Assembly (NCBI GenBank): GCA_900313015.1
Contig: OMPR01000013.1
Location: 216,725-280,724, forward strand
DNA from: Rhodobacteraceae bacterium EL53
Lineage (GTDB): Bacteria; Pseudomonadota; Alphaproteobacteria; Rhodobacterales; Rhodobacteraceae
DNA length: 64,000 nt
Direction of reading: 5' to 3'
The position numbers and the translations under genes were made by a program. This document shows, piece by piece, positions 18,450 through 27,323 of this stretch. The notes beneath the pieces were generated by a model that made no database searches, was not told the origin of the DNA, and worked only from the letters and a program-made list of their open reading frames with translations. Position 1 is the first letter of the stretch. Every line of letters starts with the position of its first letter.

Positions 18450-18575
18450 ATGGACTTAGGCGCAAGAGGTTTGTTTGACGTAAACTCGGATCGCCAGCCC
18501 CAGATAATAGGTGATCGATTCGACACACACGCGCTGGCTCAATTGGGGTCGGACGCAAACAAACGATTTGAGTAA
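18450..18575 (+). CDS. possible small protein (41 aa) leading the Rieske gene
   Basis: An ATG at 18450 with AGGAG 13 bases upstream opens a 41-residue frame starting MDLGARGLFDVNSDRQPQII and ending ANKRFE. It stops just before the AGAGGAGA ribosome site of the Rieske gene 15 bp downstream. It is hydrophilic with no membrane segment and no family I recognise. It could be a leader peptide or simply chance; evidence is limited to position and ribosome-binding site. Confidence 0.3.
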   Translation: MDLGARGLFDVNSDRQPQIIGDRFDTHALAQLGSDANKRFE

Positions 18576-18590
18576 GAGGAGACCGCCAAC

Positions 18591-19736
18591 ATGGCAAAAG
18601 ATCATATAGCCACCTTGGACGCCCTTCGGCAGAATACCTCGGTTCCTTTTGAGCAGGCGCGCGCGATGCCACCCGAAGTCTACACGTCCGAGAGCTTTGT
18701 CGCCGAAGAGTTGGAGCATATCTTTAGCAAAGACTGGTTCTGTGTTGGCCGTGCCAGCGCGCTGCCCAATCCGGGCGACTACATCACTTGCGAACTGGCC
18801 GACCAGCCTATCGTCGTTTTGCGGGATCGCGACAATGAACTGCGGGCGATGTCAAATGTCTGTCTGCACCGGATGTCGACCCTCTTGCAGGGCAGCGGAA
18901 CCGTGCGCTCCATCGTATGCCCCTATCACGCCTGGACCTACAATCTGGACGGCAGCCTGCGCGGCGCCCCGGCCATGACCCTGAACGAAGGGTTCTGTAA
19001 GGACAATTACACGCTGCCAAAGGTACGTTGTCAGGAATGGCTCGGCTGGGTCTTTATCTCTCTGAACGCTGATGCCCCTGATGTCTCTGACCAGCTGAAA
19101 CAGGTCGAAGAGATGGTCGCCGGCTATGACATGACCAACTACACCGAAGCCTTCTTTGAGGAACACGTCTGGGACACCAATTGGAAGGTGTTGGCCGAAA
19201 ACTTCATGGAAAGCTACCATTTGCCGGTGTGTCATGCCGGTACAATCGGCGGCCTCAGCAAACTCGAAGAAATGGTTTGCCCTCCCGGTTTACCCGCATT
19301 CAACTACCACACCATCCTAAAGGATGATCAGCTTCGCATCGCGATGGCACATCCGTCGAATGAACGCCTTAAGGGGGACGAGCGTCGCACAACATTCCTG
19401 TTGGCTCTGTATCCCAGCCTGTTGATTACCCTGACGCCCGGATATTTCTGGTATCTCAGCCTGCACCCCAAGGGGCCCGGTCAAGTCCACATTCGGTTTG
19501 GCGGCGGCATGTCCGATGATTATGCCGATGATCCGGACGCTCAGGAAAACTTCAACGCGCTGAAAACTCTGTTGGATGATGTGAACGTCGAAGATCGCGG
19601 TTGCACCGAAAAGGTGTTCAAAGGGCTCAGCTCCAACTTGGCAGCCCCCGGTCACCTCAGCCATCTAGAACGTCCGAATTACGATTTCGCGCAATATCTG
19701 ATGGCTCGTATCGATGCTGGCAAACAGACCGCCTAA
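18591..19736 (+). CDS. Rieske non-haem iron oxygenase, catalytic subunit (first copy)
   Basis: The 381-residue protein carries a Rieske [2Fe-2S] motif with C91-x-H93 and C110-x2-H113 (CLHRMS, CPYHAW) and a mononuclear iron site with H210 and H215 in ENFMESYHLPVCH. This is the layout of ring-hydroxylating and N-demethylating oxygenase alpha subunits such as the glycine-betaine (GbcA) type. Such enzymes need a ferredoxin or flavin reductase; none is encoded nearby, so the electron donor must lie elsewhere. A second, diverged copy follows at 21166. The substrate is not known; a quaternary or secondary amine is a reasonable guess from the family and neighbours. Confidence 0.88.
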   Translation: MAKDHIATLDALRQNTSVPFEQARAMPPEVYTSESFVAEELEHIFSKDWFCVGRASALPNPGDYITCELADQPIVVLRDRDNELRAMSNVCLHRMSTLLQGSGTVRSIVCPYHAWTYNLDGSLRGAPAMTLNEGFCKDNYTLPKVRCQEWLGWVFISLNADAPDVSDQLKQVEEMVAGYDMTNYTEAFFEEHVWDTNWKVLAENFMESYHLPVCHAGTIGGLSKLEEMVCPPGLPAFNYHTILKDDQLRIAMAHPSNERLKGDERRTTFLLALYPSLLITLTPGYFWYLSLHPKGPGQVHIRFGGGMSDDYADDPDAQENFNALKTLLDDVNVEDRGCTEKVFKGLSSNLAAPGHLSHLERPNYDFAQYLMARIDAGKQTA

Positions 19737-19928
19737 CGCGTTCTTTGCCTGAAACTGTAAGCCCCGCAAAAGGCCATACAGTGCACATAGACCTTGGCGA
19801 TCCACCGGCGCACAACGCTCGGATCGCCAAGAGCTGCCCCGAAAATTTTGTAACCCCATCCTCAAACCGGCACATCTGCCACCCCGCATCAGGTACAGAC
19901 TGACCTGCCGGACCCGAAGGAGCCCCCA

Positions 19929-20345
19929 ATGGCACACACTCGCATTCGCAAGTTCAACACCTCTGACACGTATCCCGAACAGAAACTCGACAACGACCTG
20001 TGTCAGGCCGTGATCACCACGGGCGGCAAAACGGTTTATCTGCGCGGTCAATGTCCACAGAATCTGGACGACGCGGTGAACATCGAAAGCCATGATCCGG
20101 TCGAGCAAACCCACAAGGTGATGCAGAATATTAAGCAGCTGATCGAAGAATGCGGCGGATCAATGGAACATTTGGTCAAAGTTGTCGTTTATATTACAGA
20201 CGTGCGCCACCGCGAGGATGTTTATCGAACTATGGGCGAATACATCAAAGGGGTGCACCCGGTGTCTACTGGCCTTGTCGTCCAAGCTTTGGCCCGCCCC
20301 GACTGGCTGGTTGAGATCGACGGCACAGCCGTAATTCCGGACTAA
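19929..20345 (+). CDS. RidA-family protein (YjgF/YER057c/UK114)
   Basis: The 138-residue protein has the RidA core: TGGKTVYLRGQCP early, TDVRHREDVYRTMGEYI in the middle and VVQALARPDWLVEIDGTAVI at the end, including the conserved arginine in LARPDWLVEI that holds the substrate carboxylate. RidA proteins are cytoplasmic trimers that hydrolyse reactive imine intermediates. Placed between two Rieske oxygenases, it could deaminate an imine formed by amine oxidation. A 193-bp gap without a recognised feature precedes it. Confidence 0.88.
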   Translation: MAHTRIRKFNTSDTYPEQKLDNDLCQAVITTGGKTVYLRGQCPQNLDDAVNIESHDPVEQTHKVMQNIKQLIEECGGSMEHLVKVVVYITDVRHREDVYRTMGEYIKGVHPVSTGLVVQALARPDWLVEIDGTAVIPD

Positions 20346-20439
20346 GACCTAGGGGGCCGACCGCCCCACTTCCCCAAAAGACTATTGTGATCAGGTAAAA
20401 CAGGGCCTGCGCCAACAGGCGTGGGCAGGGAGATAAGAT

Positions 20440-21114
20440 ATGACCTTTTCGTTGGTGGCACGATGCGCTGAAACAGGCATGTTCGGAATGGCGATTTCCT
20501 CGTCCTCTCCGGCGGTCGCTGCACGCTGTGCGTTTGCCCGTGCTGGCGTCGGGGCCGTGTCGTCGCAAAATATAACAGATCCGACATTGGGCCCCTTGGC
20601 TCTGGACTTGATGGAGGGCGGTGCCTCGGCTTCTGAGGCCATCGCCGAGGTGCAGGCGCGCGGCAAATTCATCGAATACCGTCAGGTTCTGGCCGTGGAT
20701 GCGCAGGGTGAAACCGCGATCCACTCTGGTCCGAACTCACTGGGGATCTGGACGCAGGCGCAGGGCCGGGATGTGGCCTCGGGCGGGAACCTGTTGGCCA
20801 ACGACGGTATCTGTCAGGCCATCGTGACAGGATTTGAAACCGCAACCGGCCATTTGGGCGACCGCCTGATCGCAGCCATGCGCGCCGGGCTGGCCGCAGG
20901 TGGCGAAGCTGGCCCGATCCATTCTGCCGGTCTGTTGATGGTCGACAAGTACAGCTGGCCCGTCGCCGAATTGCGCTGCGACTGGACCGAAGACTGCCCT
21001 ATTGAGGCCATCGCAACCGCTTGGGAGATCTATCAACCTCAGCTCGAAGCATACGTCCAACGCGCGCTCGATCCGCGCGAAGCACCATCTTACGGGGTTC
21101 CGGGCGACGAATAA
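20440..21114 (+). CDS. DUF1028 family protein (predicted Ntn-hydrolase)
   Basis: The 224-residue protein begins MTFSLVARCAETGMFGMAIS and continues SSPAVAARCAFARAGVGAVSSQN, then DPTLGPLALDLMEGGASASEA, the standard DUF1028 N-terminus. The family has a predicted N-terminal-nucleophile hydrolase fold and is often found beside RidA and amino-acid or amide catabolic genes, but its reaction is not established to my knowledge. It lies 94 bp after RidA and 51 bp before the second Rieske gene. Confidence 0.87.
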   Translation: MTFSLVARCAETGMFGMAISSSSPAVAARCAFARAGVGAVSSQNITDPTLGPLALDLMEGGASASEAIAEVQARGKFIEYRQVLAVDAQGETAIHSGPNSLGIWTQAQGRDVASGGNLLANDGICQAIVTGFETATGHLGDRLIAAMRAGLAAGGEAGPIHSAGLLMVDKYSWPVAELRCDWTEDCPIEAIATAWEIYQPQLEAYVQRALDPREAPSYGVPGDE

Positions 21115-21165
21115 GACGCCCGGAATCAAACTCATGCAAAACCGCTTATCAGGGAGGAACCTATT

Positions 21166-22299
21166 ATGACGGATGTAGCAGAAATCAGCCGAACTTTGCA
21201 GGAACTGGCAGCATTGCCCGCAGATCGTCCGATGGGGATGCCCGGGCGCTTTTATACGGATCCCAAATGGTTCGAACACGAAAGCGCCAATGTACTGCGC
21301 CAAGGCTGGCATTGCTTGGGGCGCGTGGACGAGGTGCCCGAACCGGGCGACTTTTTCACTGCACAGGTGCTGAACGAACCGATGATCATCGTGCGCGGCG
21401 ATGATGATCAGGTGCGCGTGCTCGCCAACGTCTGCCGCCATCGCGGCATGCCTCTGGCCGAGGGTCGTGGCAATGTGAAACGCTTTGTCTGCACCTACCA
21501 TGCCTGGGCCTATGGCCGCGATGGGGGCCTGTTGCGGGCGGCGCGAATGGAAAATGCCGGGTTTAAAACTGACAATTGCCGCCTCTATGGGTTCAACACC
21601 CAATTCTGGAATGGCTTCATCTATGTGAATCTCGATGATCAGGCCGCCCCGTTCGAGCACCCTGAGCTGGACACGCTTCTGTCCGCGTATGAGACTGAAA
21701 CCTTCCGTCTTGTGCACGTGGCTGAGGAAAACTGGCACACCAACTGGAAATGCTTGGTCGAAAACTTCATGGAAGGCTATCACCTCTCCGTGGTGCACCC
21801 CAAAACGCTGCATGACTACACCCCCACCGGATTGGCCCGCAAAGGTCCTGCCGGGGGCGGCTTTACCTCCTATTGCGCCAACTACCCGCAAGATATCCCT
21901 TCCCGTGGGATGGGGGCGCCGGGCCTCAGCGAAACAGAGCAGATGCGCTCGACCCTGTTTGCGATCTTTCCGACGCAAGTCGCCAGTCAGGCGGCAACCC
22001 TGCTGGTGTCGATTTCGATTTTCCCACTGGGCGCCGATCTGATCCGCGTGAAATGGACGATGTCCACCTATGGCGATCAATTGGATGATGAAACCATCCA
22101 AGGGCGCATCAAGCTGTGGGAAGAGGTCAACCGCGAAGACCGCGAGAAGCTGGAAAAAATGCAGGTGGCCCTGAAATCGAAACATGCCCAAGCCGGACCA
22201 CTGGCCGCCGATGATTACGAAGGCACAATTCGCGATTTCCAGATCTGGCTGGCCCAGATGGAAGCCGCCGGTGGCCCACAGGTAGAAGCTGCGGAATAA
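21166..22299 (+). CDS. Rieske non-haem iron oxygenase, catalytic subunit (second copy)
   Basis: The 377-residue protein has Rieske ligands C90, H92, C109 and H112 (CRHRGM, CTYHAW) and the iron-site sequence ENFMEGYHLSVVHP. It follows an AGGGAGGAAC ribosome site. It shares the architecture of the Rieske protein at 18591 but the two differ through most of their length, so they probably act on different intermediates rather than being a recent duplicate. No reductase or beta subunit is adjacent. Confidence 0.88.
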   Translation: MTDVAEISRTLQELAALPADRPMGMPGRFYTDPKWFEHESANVLRQGWHCLGRVDEVPEPGDFFTAQVLNEPMIIVRGDDDQVRVLANVCRHRGMPLAEGRGNVKRFVCTYHAWAYGRDGGLLRAARMENAGFKTDNCRLYGFNTQFWNGFIYVNLDDQAAPFEHPELDTLLSAYETETFRLVHVAEENWHTNWKCLVENFMEGYHLSVVHPKTLHDYTPTGLARKGPAGGGFTSYCANYPQDIPSRGMGAPGLSETEQMRSTLFAIFPTQVASQAATLLVSISIFPLGADLIRVKWTMSTYGDQLDDETIQGRIKLWEEVNREDREKLEKMQVALKSKHAQAGPLAADDYEGTIRDFQIWLAQMEAAGGPQVEAAE

Positions 22300-22366
22300 C
22301 AAATCCGCTCACCAAACCCATGCGCGTGCTCTTGCGATAAGGGCGCGCGCAAAGGATAAAGGGCAT

Positions 22367-23293
22367 ATGCCACTTAGATTTACACTCAGACAGTTGGAAT
22401 ATTTCGTTGCCGTCGGCGAGGCGGGCACGATCACGCTTGCTGCGGATCGGGTGAATGTGTCGTCCCCCTCCATCTCGGCCGCAATTGCGCAGCTTGAACA
22501 GGAATTCGGGTTGCCTCTCTTTGTGCGTCAACATGCGCAGGGCCTGTCTTTGACCCTTGCAGGTCGCCAGATGATGGTTCAGGCGAAAACGGTTTTGAAA
22601 GAGGCCGAGCAGCTGACCGACCTTGCCGGTGACATTTCCGGGTCGGTGCGCGGCCCCTTGGCGATCGGCTGTCTCGTTACCTTTGCTCAGGTGTTGTTGC
22701 CCGCCCTTAGGCGCGGGTTCGAAGACGAATTCTCGGATGTCCGCACCACCCAGTTCGAATTGAACCAGTCCGAGATCTTCAGCTATCTGCGCCGCGCCGA
22801 TATCGATGTCGCCCTGACCTATGATCTGGAATTGCCCTCGGATCTGAAATTTGTGCCGCTCCTGCAATTGCCACCCTTTGTGATCGTCAACGAAACCCAT
22901 CCTTTGGCCGAGCTCCCCGAGGTGTCGGTCGAGGCGCTGGGCAATCACCCGATGGTCTTGCTCGACCTGCCATTCAGCTCGGACTATTTCTTGTCGTTCT
23001 TTGCCAATTCCGACGTGAAACCAAACATCGCAGAACGCACCCGAGACATGGCGGTGATGCGCGGGTTGGTTGCCAATGGGTTTGGCTATTCGATCGCAAA
23101 TGTGCGGCCTCGAAACGACCAATCCCCTGATGGAAAACAGCTTAAATTCATCCCCTTGGTTGGCGGCACGCGCTCGATGCGAATGGGGTTGCTGATGTCC
23201 AATGATGCAGATCGGACCAACGTGGTGCGCGCCTTTGTCGAACACTGCAAAACCCGCAATGCCCAGGATGGTTTGCCCGGATTTGGCGGCTAA
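22367..23293 (+). CDS. LysR-family transcriptional regulator
   Basis: The 308-residue protein has the LysR helix-turn-helix at the N-terminus (LRQLEYFVAVGEAGTITLAADRVNVSSPSISAAIAQLEQEFG) and an effector domain with SVRGPLAIGCL at the hinge. It is co-directional with the Rieske block, 67 bp downstream of the second oxygenase gene, and probably controls it. The co-inducer is unknown. Confidence 0.9.
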   Translation: MPLRFTLRQLEYFVAVGEAGTITLAADRVNVSSPSISAAIAQLEQEFGLPLFVRQHAQGLSLTLAGRQMMVQAKTVLKEAEQLTDLAGDISGSVRGPLAIGCLVTFAQVLLPALRRGFEDEFSDVRTTQFELNQSEIFSYLRRADIDVALTYDLELPSDLKFVPLLQLPPFVIVNETHPLAELPEVSVEALGNHPMVLLDLPFSSDYFLSFFANSDVKPNIAERTRDMAVMRGLVANGFGYSIANVRPRNDQSPDGKQLKFIPLVGGTRSMRMGLLMSNDADRTNVVRAFVEHCKTRNAQDGLPGFGG

Positions 23294-23326
23294 CCCCGCC
23301 TCTCCAAAGCGCGAAAAATATTGGAA

Positions 23327-24478
23327 ATGATGATGACACAGACTGTGGAAGTACTGGATAAACTGATCGGATTTGACACGGTCAGCGCAAACTCCAACCT
23401 CGACATGATTGATTTCATCGAAACCTACCTGACAGAGCGCGGCTTTCAGACCACCCGCCTGATGGACCCAAACGGGGACAAGGCGGGATTGGTTGCTGAA
23501 CGTGGTCCGGCCGGGCGGGGCATCGTCTTGTCAGGGCACACCGACGTTGTGCCCACCACTGGGCAGGCCTGGACCCGCGATGCTTTTAAGCTAACGCAGG
23601 ACCAAGGGCGGCTGTATGGGCGTGGCACGACGGATATGAAGGGCTACCTCGCCTGTATGCTGACCGCCGCAGACAGGGCCGCACAGTACGACCTGAAAGA
23701 GCCGCTAAAACTGGTCTTTTCCTATGACGAGGAAATCGGTTGTGTCGGCATTCAACGCATGTTTGACCCGCTCAAAGCCTGCATCGGTCAGCCGCGTGCC
23801 TGTTTTGTCGGCGAACCCACCGAAATGCAGGTCGCGATTGGGCACAAGGGCAAAGCCGCCCTGCGGGCAACCTTTGTGGGGCAGAACGGCCATTCCGCCT
23901 TGGCGCCCACCTTTGTGAATGCACTGCATCTGGCGGGGGATTTCATGATGGAGCTGCGCGGATTGCAGGCCGAATTCGCCAAGAGCGGTGCACAAGACCC
24001 AGCCTATGATGTGCCCTATTCAACGGTTCACATCGGCAAGCTGTCCGGCGGTGTGGCCCTGAACATCGTTCCTGACCGTGCCGAAATGACCTTTGAATAC
24101 CGCCATCTGGCCGCTGACCCTTCGGATCAGATCTTTGAAAAAATCCGTGCCGCCGCCGCGCGGGTCGAAGCCGCCTATAGCGATCAATTCGCGGGCGCTC
24201 AAATCCTGCTGGAACGATACAACGCCTACCCCGGTCTGGACGTGGCAGACACGACCGAAATCGCGGCGCTGGCAAAGCGGCTCGCACAGACAGATACCAC
24301 CAAAGTCGCCTTTGGCACCGAGGCGGGGGTGTTCGAACAACTTGGTATCCCGACCGTTGTGTGTGGGCCGGGATCGATGGCGGGGCAGGGGCACAAACCC
24401 GACGAATTTGTCACTGCCCAACAGCTCGCTGCCTGCGATGAAATGCTCACCGGTGTGTTGGCCGAACTCGCCAACTAA
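23327..24478 (+). CDS. M20-family deacylase (ArgE-like acetylornithine deacetylase)
   Basis: The product has about 383 residues. The di-metal site of M20 enzymes is seen: VLSGHTDVVPTTG, GRGTTDMKGYLACML, FSYDEEIGCVG (catalytic EE) and CFVGEPTEMQ, with the last ligand in GQGHKPDEFV. The sequence is closest in style to ArgE acetylornithine deacetylase. Because it lies in a catabolic block rather than with arginine genes, it may deacylate an N-acylated intermediate. Three consecutive ATGs (23327, 23330, 23333) and a TTG at 23321 make the exact start uncertain. Confidence 0.87.
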   Translation: MMMTQTVEVLDKLIGFDTVSANSNLDMIDFIETYLTERGFQTTRLMDPNGDKAGLVAERGPAGRGIVLSGHTDVVPTTGQAWTRDAFKLTQDQGRLYGRGTTDMKGYLACMLTAADRAAQYDLKEPLKLVFSYDEEIGCVGIQRMFDPLKACIGQPRACFVGEPTEMQVAIGHKGKAALRATFVGQNGHSALAPTFVNALHLAGDFMMELRGLQAEFAKSGAQDPAYDVPYSTVHIGKLSGGVALNIVPDRAEMTFEYRHLAADPSDQIFEKIRAAAARVEAAYSDQFAGAQILLERYNAYPGLDVADTTEIAALAKRLAQTDTTKVAFGTEAGVFEQLGIPTVVCGPGSMAGQGHKPDEFVTAQQLAACDEMLTGVLAELAN

Positions 24479-24785
24479 CGCCAATCCCCAAATGGTTCGG
24501 CGCAAGGCACAGAGGGCACTCATTTTATGCTGGGGAATTGACCCATAGGCGCATGATGTGCCCTATAGGCCAATGAAACAGCTACATACCAACAGCATAA
24601 AATTTTGCAACTTGTGGTTTCTTTGGTGGGAAATGCTGCACAAAGCCATAAAACGGGCGTTCCTTCCGGCGCGCTTTGCTACGTTCAGAGGGAAGCCGAA
24701 CCCGGAAAGAAACCGATGCTCTTTAACGCGCCGCTAGAAAATAACGCGCTTCTGAACCACAAGTTGAACGCAAAAGGACACCCCC
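24479..24785. other. intergenic gap without recognised genes
   Basis: These 307 bp between the M20 and HAD genes contain no convincing gene, RNA or repeat. The region near 24540-24620 is relatively AT-rich and probably holds the promoter of the HAD-Lrp pair. Confidence 0.4.
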
Positions 24786-25508
24786 ATGAAACTGTCTGAC
24801 TTCAAAGCCCTCACATTCGATGTCTACGGCACGCTGATCGATTGGGAGGGCGGCATGATCACCGGCCTGAAACCGCTCACGGACCGGGTCAGCCGAACCC
24901 TGACGCGGGATGATATCCTTGAGGCGCACGCATTTTTTGAAAGCACCGCTCAGCGCTATTCCCCGGCCAAGAAATACTACGAACTGTTGCCCGTTGTGTA
25001 CCGCCGTCTGGCCGAAGAGTGGGGTGTCGAGGTGACGTGGGAAGAATGCGCTGCCTATGGCCTGTCCGCGCGCCACTGGCACGCCTTTGATGATACGATC
25101 GAAGCGCTGACCTACCTCAAGAAGCACTTTAAACTGATGGTCCTGACCAACACTGACAACCTGACATTTTCCGGTGCAAACACCCGTCTGGGGGTTCATT
25201 TTGACGGCGTTTATACCGCCGAGGATGTCGGCAGTTACAAACCTGCGGACCGCAATTTCGACTATATGCTCGAGATGCTTGCCCGTCAGGGGATCGAAAA
25301 GGGGGACATCTTGCACACGGCCGAAAGCATGTTCCACGATCACGCGCCTGCCAACAAACACGGGCTGTCCAATTGCTGGATCTATCGCCGCCACGACAAA
25401 GAAGGGTTCGGCGCCACAATGAATCCCGGCGAGATGCCGACCTATAATTTTTGCTTCAATAGCATGATGGACTTGGTTAAGGCGCATCAAGCAGAGTTGG
25501 CGGGATAA
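24786..25508 (+). CDS. haloacid dehalogenase type II (HAD superfamily)
   Basis: The 240-residue protein starts with ALTFDVYGTLIDWEGG: the DVYGTL motif with nucleophile D12 is that of L-2-haloacid dehalogenase-like HAD hydrolases. LMVLTNTDN gives motif II and DVGSYKPADRNFDYML motif III/IV. Members cleave C-halogen or phosphoester bonds; without biochemical data either is possible. It is followed 23 bp later by an Lrp-type regulator and may be under its control. Confidence 0.85.
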   Translation: MKLSDFKALTFDVYGTLIDWEGGMITGLKPLTDRVSRTLTRDDILEAHAFFESTAQRYSPAKKYYELLPVVYRRLAEEWGVEVTWEECAAYGLSARHWHAFDDTIEALTYLKKHFKLMVLTNTDNLTFSGANTRLGVHFDGVYTAEDVGSYKPADRNFDYMLEMLARQGIEKGDILHTAESMFHDHAPANKHGLSNCWIYRRHDKEGFGATMNPGEMPTYNFCFNSMMDLVKAHQAELAG

Positions 25509-25531
25509 AGCGAAAAACTGGGGGAAAGAAT

Positions 25532-26026
25532 ATGGCTGGATCGCCGAAACTCGACCGGATCGACATCAATATTCTTTCCACCCTGCAGGCGCAGGGCAAT
25601 ATTACCAACGTGAACCTTGCATCGGCTGTTGGGCTGTCCCCTAGCCCCTGCCTGCAACGGGTAAAACGCCTTGAAAAGGCGGGATATATCCAGAACTATC
25701 GCGCGGTTTTGAATCTCAAAAAACTGGCCGACCATGTGATTGTCTTTACTGAGATCACGCTGGCCGATCACCGTCGCAAGGACTTCATCAAGTTCGAAAA
25801 CGAAATCCGTACCCACGAAAACGTGGTCGAATGCCACCTCCTGAGCGGCGGCTATGACTACCTGTTGAAATTCGTCGCGCGCGGCGTCTCACAATATCAG
25901 GAAATCATGGAAAACCTGCTCGACCGCAACCTCGGGATCGACAAATACTTCTCTTATATCGTGATCAAACCCGTGGTCGAAAAACACAGCCTGCCGATCC
26001 AGGATTTGGTCAATCGGGACGAATAG
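25532..26026 (+). CDS. Lrp/AsnC-family transcriptional regulator
   Basis: The 164-residue protein has the AsnC-type helix-turn-helix (LDRIDINILSTLQAQGNITNV, then LASAVGLSPSPCLQRVKRLEKAGYI) and a C-terminal RAM-like ligand domain (VVECHLLSGGYDYLLKFVARGV). It has a GGGGGAAAG ribosome site. Such regulators respond to amino acids or their catabolites, which fits the amine-catabolic block just upstream. Confidence 0.9.
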   Translation: MAGSPKLDRIDINILSTLQAQGNITNVNLASAVGLSPSPCLQRVKRLEKAGYIQNYRAVLNLKKLADHVIVFTEITLADHRRKDFIKFENEIRTHENVVECHLLSGGYDYLLKFVARGVSQYQEIMENLLDRNLGIDKYFSYIVIKPVVEKHSLPIQDLVNRDE

Positions 26027-26313
26027 GGAGCAAGCTTCGGGCGGCTCTCTGAGGTCACCGATAATCGAGGCGGCGGCGCTGACACTACTGCGTCACACCA
26101 ACCCGGAACCCTATACCCTTGCCAAGATTGCCTGCCTGCTCGGCTCAGGATGACGAACCGGCAATTGCGTTGCCGCCAACGCCATTGATTGGAACGCTGG
26201 CACCCGTCGACTTTGGATCCCGACGACCTCAGCGAGCGATTGATGAAGCACGATTGGGGTTTTGGCCCAAGTTGCCCGAGGATCGGCGAACCAGACTGCG
26301 CGTTATCTGAACC

Positions 26314-27027
26314 TCAAATGCTCAAAGGAATTTCACGAAGGATCCCCTCGGGACCATTGAAATCGACGAATATCGTCTCGTCATTGATAACAGCATCGGA
26401 ATAGGGGGACATAGCGAACCTCGGTTCCTGCTGTGTTGCGAATTTTGCGGGCTTGGCAAATGTCGGATCATCTGGTGGCGCCTCTTGCCAAACGTCAATA
26501 TGGCGGTTTTGATATTTTACAGAATCGAGCATGCTGCTTGAAATCTCCGGTCCTAAAGGCACACCACCCACAGTGCCACTATCCAGTATGGCCTGACAAA
26601 ACGCAGCAATATCGAGAATTTCAACGCAAGCATCGTATCGATAGCCATCCGGCGCATCAACGCACATCGCCCTCATAGCACTTTCGAAGGGTTCGATTGA
26701 AAAGCAGAGCACGTAGGCTGGTCGCGGAACAATTGTTAGACACACGTCGATGAGAGCCGTCTCAAGCGCAGGACCTTCTATCTTCATCGCTCTTGTCTTA
26801 TTGATACGCGAGGCGACTACAGATCGTTGTATTGGGCTCAATGTTGAGAAATTCACATCCCGCACCTCAGCGGACATGAAACCCTCTTCTTTGTTTGCAA
26901 TCCACTCAGGGCCTTCCATTTTCCGATAATAGGACAGGTTTGCGATACGGACTCTGCCTCGCAAAAAATCTCCCATGTGCTTCTTGCTCATGAACTTGAA
27001 GTGCCTTGGAGGTGATTTCGAAGTCAT
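26314..27027 (-). CDS. hypothetical protein in the integrase-linked accessory region
   Basis: From the ATG at 27027, which has GAGGAG nine bases upstream, the product has about 237 residues; an ATG at 27063 would lengthen it by 12. The N-terminal part, HFKFMSKKHMGDFLRGRVRI, then SYYRKMEGPEWIANKEEGFM, resembles accessory-genome proteins of unknown function that I cannot name. There is no signal peptide or membrane segment. It lies between the conserved catabolic block and the integrase. Confidence 0.6.
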   Translation of the reverse strand: MTSKSPPRHFKFMSKKHMGDFLRGRVRIANLSYYRKMEGPEWIANKEEGFMSAEVRDVNFSTLSPIQRSVVASRINKTRAMKIEGPALETALIDVCLTIVPRPAYVLCFSIEPFESAMRAMCVDAPDGYRYDACVEILDIAAFCQAILDSGTVGGVPLGPEISSSMLDSVKYQNRHIDVWQEAPPDDPTFAKPAKFATQQEPRFAMSPYSDAVINDETIFVDFNGPEGILREIPLSI

Positions 27028-27152
27028 CGGCAGGACTCCTCGGCACCCAGACTTTTGGGGCAATTATTGGGCAATCGTCATTTTCACCCCCAATTTGCCG
27101 CCAATTTGCGATTTTGGGCAAGTATTGGATATGTCGCAGAAACAGGGGGTTA

Positions 27153-27179
27153 GGTGGCGGAGACGAAGTCCGCCTACCA
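27153..27179. repeat. short hairpin upstream of the integrase, possible att-site remnant
   Basis: GGCGGA (27156-27161) and TCCGCC (27169-27174) pair around GACGAAG; flanking GGT and ACC can extend the stem with a bulge. Read on the minus strand, TCTCCGCCACC resembles tRNA 3' ends used as attachment sites by P4-type integrases, but no complete tRNA and no second copy is present in the window. Confidence 0.25.
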
Positions 27180-27323
27180 TGGATTGTAGATGATAGAATT
27201 CATGGGCATGAAGCAGCAATAACTCTATTTTTATCAAGTCTTTATAGAAAATTCACCTTGCGTCCGATTTCAGAAGGCTGCAAGCAATGGAAATATTTTT
27301 GGTGGTAAGGATGGTGGTAAAGA

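Noticed and set aside
20737-22302. 521-codon minus-strand frame
   Set aside because: It is antisense to the second Rieske oxygenase and the DUF1028 gene, both with catalytic motifs.
24605-24799. 64-codon frame before the HAD gene
   Set aside because: No ribosome site, no recognisable sequence, and it overlaps the HAD gene start in another frame.
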